From: JAWPMV01 sp038527215
GTDB taxonomy: Bacteria > Bacteroidota > Bacteroidia > J057
Reading direction: 5' to 3'
Assembly (NCBI GenBank): GCA_038527215.1
Contig: JBCBGC010000009.1
Location: forward strand, 27,416 to 91,415
Length of the DNA: 64,000 nucleotides
Part shown: piece by piece, positions 61,707 through 64,000 of the stretch
Layout: the number at the start of each line of letters is the position of its first letter
Position numbering within the stretch: the first letter of the stretch is position 1
Translations under genes and position numbers: made by a program
Notes under the pieces: generated by a model
What the model was told of the DNA's origin: nothing
Seen by the model: the letters and a program-made list of their open reading frames with translations, nothing else
Database searches by the model: none

Positions 61707-62630
61707 TTAAATCAATTGATAATGGTGAGGGGAAGTTTCCCGAACTTTTCCTTGCCGAGTCAGCTCTTCCAGGTGGGCATAAACGGTTCGCAGAGAACGA
61801 AACTCTTCTGCTTTTTCCCAGCGCTTGAGGGCAGCCCGCCAGAGTTGTTCTAAAGAAGTAGAGGTTTCTTTTTCCAATAAAGACAAGAGGCTGCTTTCCA
61901 GTTGGTCGAGGTAAGTTCGGGCTTGTTGGATGAGGTGGACAAAAGCCGCAGGCTGATGTGGCGGAAAATGGGCCATCAAAATCTGGGAAACTTCCAGAGT
62001 CTGAACCAGGCTTTTTAATTTATCCAGACTGGCCCGATATAAAGGCACATTCACATGTCCATGAATGAAGGGCGCTTCCAGCAGGGTGATCACATCGCCC
62101 AGGATCAGGCAGCGGCTTTTTTCCTCATACCAGCCCAACTCTTCTTCCATATGGCCGCCAAAAGCAAAGGCCTGCAAGCGCATATCTCCCAAATCGTACA
62201 CAAAGCCCTCCTGGACCGTCCGGTCTAATGGGGCTGGCGCATCCAGAATATCCAGCACTTCTGCCCTCAATGCTGGGGTATCGGGAAAAAGCTCCGGGAA
62301 AGGCCGGGCAAACTCCTGGTAGTGGGCTTCAAAGTCTGCGTGCCAGTGCGCATAGTGGGCGGGGCCGATCAACTCACACCCACTCCAGGCTTTGAGCTGA
62401 GCGTTGCAGCCTATATGGTCATGATGGGCATGGGTGTGGAGGACAGCTTTGAGTGCCTGGGGAGGAAGTCCCGCTTGCGCAAGCGTTTGTTGCAAAGCTG
62501 GCAAGAGACTTTTTACCCCACTATCAATCAAGACCGCGCCTCGCGTTCCTTTGACCAGATAAACATGTAAGGGTATTTCTGGGGTGAGGTCCAGACGAGT
62601 TTCGAAGATGTGCGGAGGGAGTTCTGACAA
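61707..62630 (-). CDS. MBL-fold metallo-hydrolase
   Basis: A 307-residue metallo-beta-lactamase-fold protein beginning at TTG (62630, TTG TCA GAA). The metal motif HTHAHHDHIGC (about 65-75) supplies the HxHxDH ligands, with further His and Asp ligands likely in FGGHMEEELGW (about 157-167) and RCLILGDVITLL. The C-terminal half is helical, a form found in a subgroup of glyoxalase-II-like hydrolases. It is the first gene of a two-gene operon with the SDR gene. Confidence 0.9.
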   Translation of the reverse strand: MSELPPHIFETRLDLTPEIPLHVYLVKGTRGAVLIDSGVKSLLPALQQTLAQAGLPPQALKAVLHTHAHHDHIGCNAQLKAWSGCELIGPAHYAHWHADFEAHYQEFARPFPELFPDTPALRAEVLDILDAPAPLDRTVQEGFVYDLGDMRLQAFAFGGHMEEELGWYEEKSRCLILGDVITLLEAPFIHGHVNVPLYRASLDKLKSLVQTLEVSQILMAHFPPHQPAAFVHLIQQARTYLDQLESSLLSLLEKETSTSLEQLWRAALKRWEKAEEFRSLRTVYAHLEELTRQGKVRETSPHHYQLI

Positions 62631-62788
62631 AATGAGTCCTTTTACTCAATAAGGTAGGAAAAACCCGCCGGGCTAACAATGCTGCTTAAGCATCCCGGTC
62701 ACCGCTTTTTAGGGATGTCTAAATTTCCAACTATCGAACTCTTGTTGGGGTCTCTATTGTACATACATCAATTATTAACCACTTTTTT

Positions 62789-63703
62789 ATGGAGAGAATC
62801 AGAAGCTTAAAGAACAATGGCTTTGTACATCTTTTCCTCAGTTTAGCGATGGTCGTGGCTGCCATTATGATAATGGCTAAAGGAATCGTCCCGGTACGTA
62901 TTATCGGCTTTTTCTTATTGCTGACCGGCCTGATCTGGCCTCTGGGCTTATTTACTGTCCAGCCGAACCAGACCCGGGTATTGCTTTTCTTTGGTAAGTA
63001 TAAAGGTACCGTTACAGATAATGGATTTTTCTGGTTAAATCCATTCATCTCCAAGAAAAAAGTCTCTCTACGTGCCAGAAACCTGGAGTCCCAGGTGATC
63101 AAGGTAAACGATGAGTTGGGTAACCCCATCCTGATCAGCGGTGTAGTAGTGTGGAAGGTAGTCAATAGCTACAAAGCTATTTTTGACATTGAGGCGATGA
63201 GCACCGTCAACCCTAGTACGGGAACGCCTACCAAGAATAGAGAGCAGTCTTATAAGGAGTTTGTGAAAATTCAGGCAGAGTCCGCTTTGCGTAAAATTGC
63301 CCACACCTATCCTTATGATGATCTGACCGATGGCGAGAATGCCATAACCTTACGTTCCAGCTTTGATGAAATCAATCATGCTTTGGAAGTAGAGTTAAAA
63401 GAGCGTCTTGCCCTGGGCGGAATTGAGGTCCTGGAGGCTCGTCTTTCCAACCTCTCTTATGCCCCCGAAATCGCAGCGGTGATGTTGCAGCGTCAGCAGG
63501 CGCAGGCGATTATCGCAGCCCGTAGAAAAATTGTAGAAGGCTCCGTAGGTATGGTAGAAATGGCTATCGAGCAGTTGGAGGAGAAGGGGCTGGTTTCCCT
63601 GAACAATGATCAGAAAGCCGGCATAGTCAGTAATCTGATGGTCGTCCTTTGCTCCGATAATGCCACCAACCCTGTGATCAACACAGGTATGCAGGAGTCA
63701 TAA
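62789..63703 (+). CDS. SPFH/band-7 domain membrane protein
   Basis: A 304-residue protein with two N-terminal helices (about 10-30 and 34-53) and then an SPFH domain. TVQPNQTRVLLFFGKYKGTV starts it (about 54-73), and ARNLESQVIKVNDELGNP follows, with EVELKERLALGGIEVLEAR (about 200-218) near its end. A coiled tail follows, with RQQAQAIIAARRKIVEGSV. SPFH proteins assemble into large membrane cages or microdomains. No NfeD, HflC/K or flotillin partner lies beside it in the window. It is followed by a good terminator. Confidence 0.92.
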   Translation: MERIRSLKNNGFVHLFLSLAMVVAAIMIMAKGIVPVRIIGFFLLLTGLIWPLGLFTVQPNQTRVLLFFGKYKGTVTDNGFFWLNPFISKKKVSLRARNLESQVIKVNDELGNPILISGVVVWKVVNSYKAIFDIEAMSTVNPSTGTPTKNREQSYKEFVKIQAESALRKIAHTYPYDDLTDGENAITLRSSFDEINHALEVELKERLALGGIEVLEARLSNLSYAPEIAAVMLQRQQAQAIIAARRKIVEGSVGMVEMAIEQLEEKGLVSLNNDQKAGIVSNLMVVLCSDNATNPVINTGMQES

Positions 63704-63728
63704 CGTACGAAACGCACAACCACACGAG

Positions 63729-63755
63729 GTCCCTCCGAAAGGAGGGACTTTTTTT
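63729..63755 (+). terminator. rho-independent terminator after the SPFH gene
   Basis: GTCCCTCC (63729-63736) and GGAGGGAC (63741-63748) form an 8-bp stem with a GAAA loop, followed by seven T. Confidence 0.92.
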
Positions 63756-63820
63756 GTGAATGGGGGTGTCCACCTCCGCCCTTCCTGAATATGACATGAG
63801 GAAGAATCCGGCAGACCCGA

Positions 63821-64000
63821 CCTCATGGTGGCACCGTAGCCACAGCTTGCAGCTGTGGGTAGCCCTCCTTGCGAAGGCAAGGCCATCCTTCAGCAGCTGC
63901 TGCGAGACCTACCAGCGGCCGCTGTGGAACCATTCAGCGGATGCCATCCGCTGCTACGGCCCCATCCAACCCTCATGGTGGCACCGTAGCCACAGCTTGC
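63821..64000. repeat. hairpin array with a 30-bp direct repeat at 150-bp period, running off the edge
   Basis: Positions 63821-63850 and 63971-64000 are identical over 30 bp, beginning CCTCATGGTGGCACCGTAGC. Between them are several hairpins: CCACAGCT-TGC-AGCTGTGG (63840-63858), CCTTGC-GAAG-GCAAGG (63867-63882), the palindromes CAGCAGCTGCTG (63891-63902) and CAGCGGCCGCTG (63913-63924), and CAGCGGAT-GCC-ATCCGCTG (63935-63953). The second copy of the 30-bp word reaches the last base, so the array extends beyond the window. Confidence 0.85.

Noticed and set aside
1..64000. rRNA, tRNA, prophage or insertion sequence
   Set aside because: No matching structure, integrase or transposase frame was seen in any gap. 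Small RNAs without clear structure would not be detected by eye.

Overview
The window looks like chromosomal DNA of a gliding-type Bacteroidota, probably a saprospirian (Lewinella/Haliscomenobacter-like). This placement is inferred from gene families, not from a marker tree. The evidence is: gldA, gldF and gldG; a PorP/SprF protein next to a giant PKD protein; type IX secretion (T9SS) 'gliding motility-associated' C-terminal domains; DUF3667 and DUF5690 membrane proteins; many lipoproteins; and upstream boxes resembling the Bacteroidota -7 element (TAnnTTTG, often TATCTTNG here). No rRNA, tRNA, phage, transposase or CRISPR array was seen.

Layout. 1-4.8 kb: a PiT-like permease running off the left edge, a degenerate 30-bp hairpin array, a DUF5690 protein / hydrolase / LOG operon and a tiny PQQ-blade protein, all on the minus strand. 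4.9-19.2 kb: a peptide-binding lipoprotein, then gldA, a DUF3667 gene, gldF and gldG. gldF and gldG are separated by an 8-kb block of six co-oriented genes: two small helical lipoproteins, a Tat-type DUF1501-like protein, a CX4CH lipoprotein, a small lipoprotein and a CUB-domain T9SS surface protein. 19.2-24.7 kb: biotin carboxylase, DUF434, lysA and a YhcG-type nuclease, with a second hairpin cluster. 24.7-28.5 kb: glycosyltransferase, flippase and an outer-membrane barrel. 28.9-36.6 kb: PorP/SprF overlapping a 2144-residue PKD adhesin-like protein. 36.6-43.5 kb: DinB-like, purB, a TolA-like Ala/Lys/Glu-rich protein, and a PhoBR-like two-component system in one operon with a TlpA-like thioredoxin lipoprotein.

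43.7-53.9 kb is the most regulatory stretch. It holds a ten-repeat PKD protein with no signal peptide and a C-terminal membrane bundle, a TPR lipoprotein, an ECF sigma factor overlapping an anti-sigma-like protein fused to a thioredoxin domain, a PAS histidine kinase with a structured-looking leader, and a second sigma/anti-sigma pair with a tetratricopeptide-like anti-sigma. 54.1-63.7 kb is mainly metabolic: pyrF, a GT-C-like membrane protein, purQ, a large lipoprotein, a MerA/Lpd-type flavoprotein, SDR, MBL hydrolase and an SPFH protein. The right edge holds a third hairpin array that continues past the window.

The observations I consider most worth follow-up are: (1) the family of intergenic hairpin arrays whose stems differ in sequence but share a 3-nt loop closed by T and A; (2) the thioredoxin-fused anti-sigma factor; (3) the gene block splitting gldF from gldG, with a repeated TTAGGAAAAAG motif upstream of two of its genes; and (4) the leaderless PKD repeat protein with a conserved cysteine pair per repeat.
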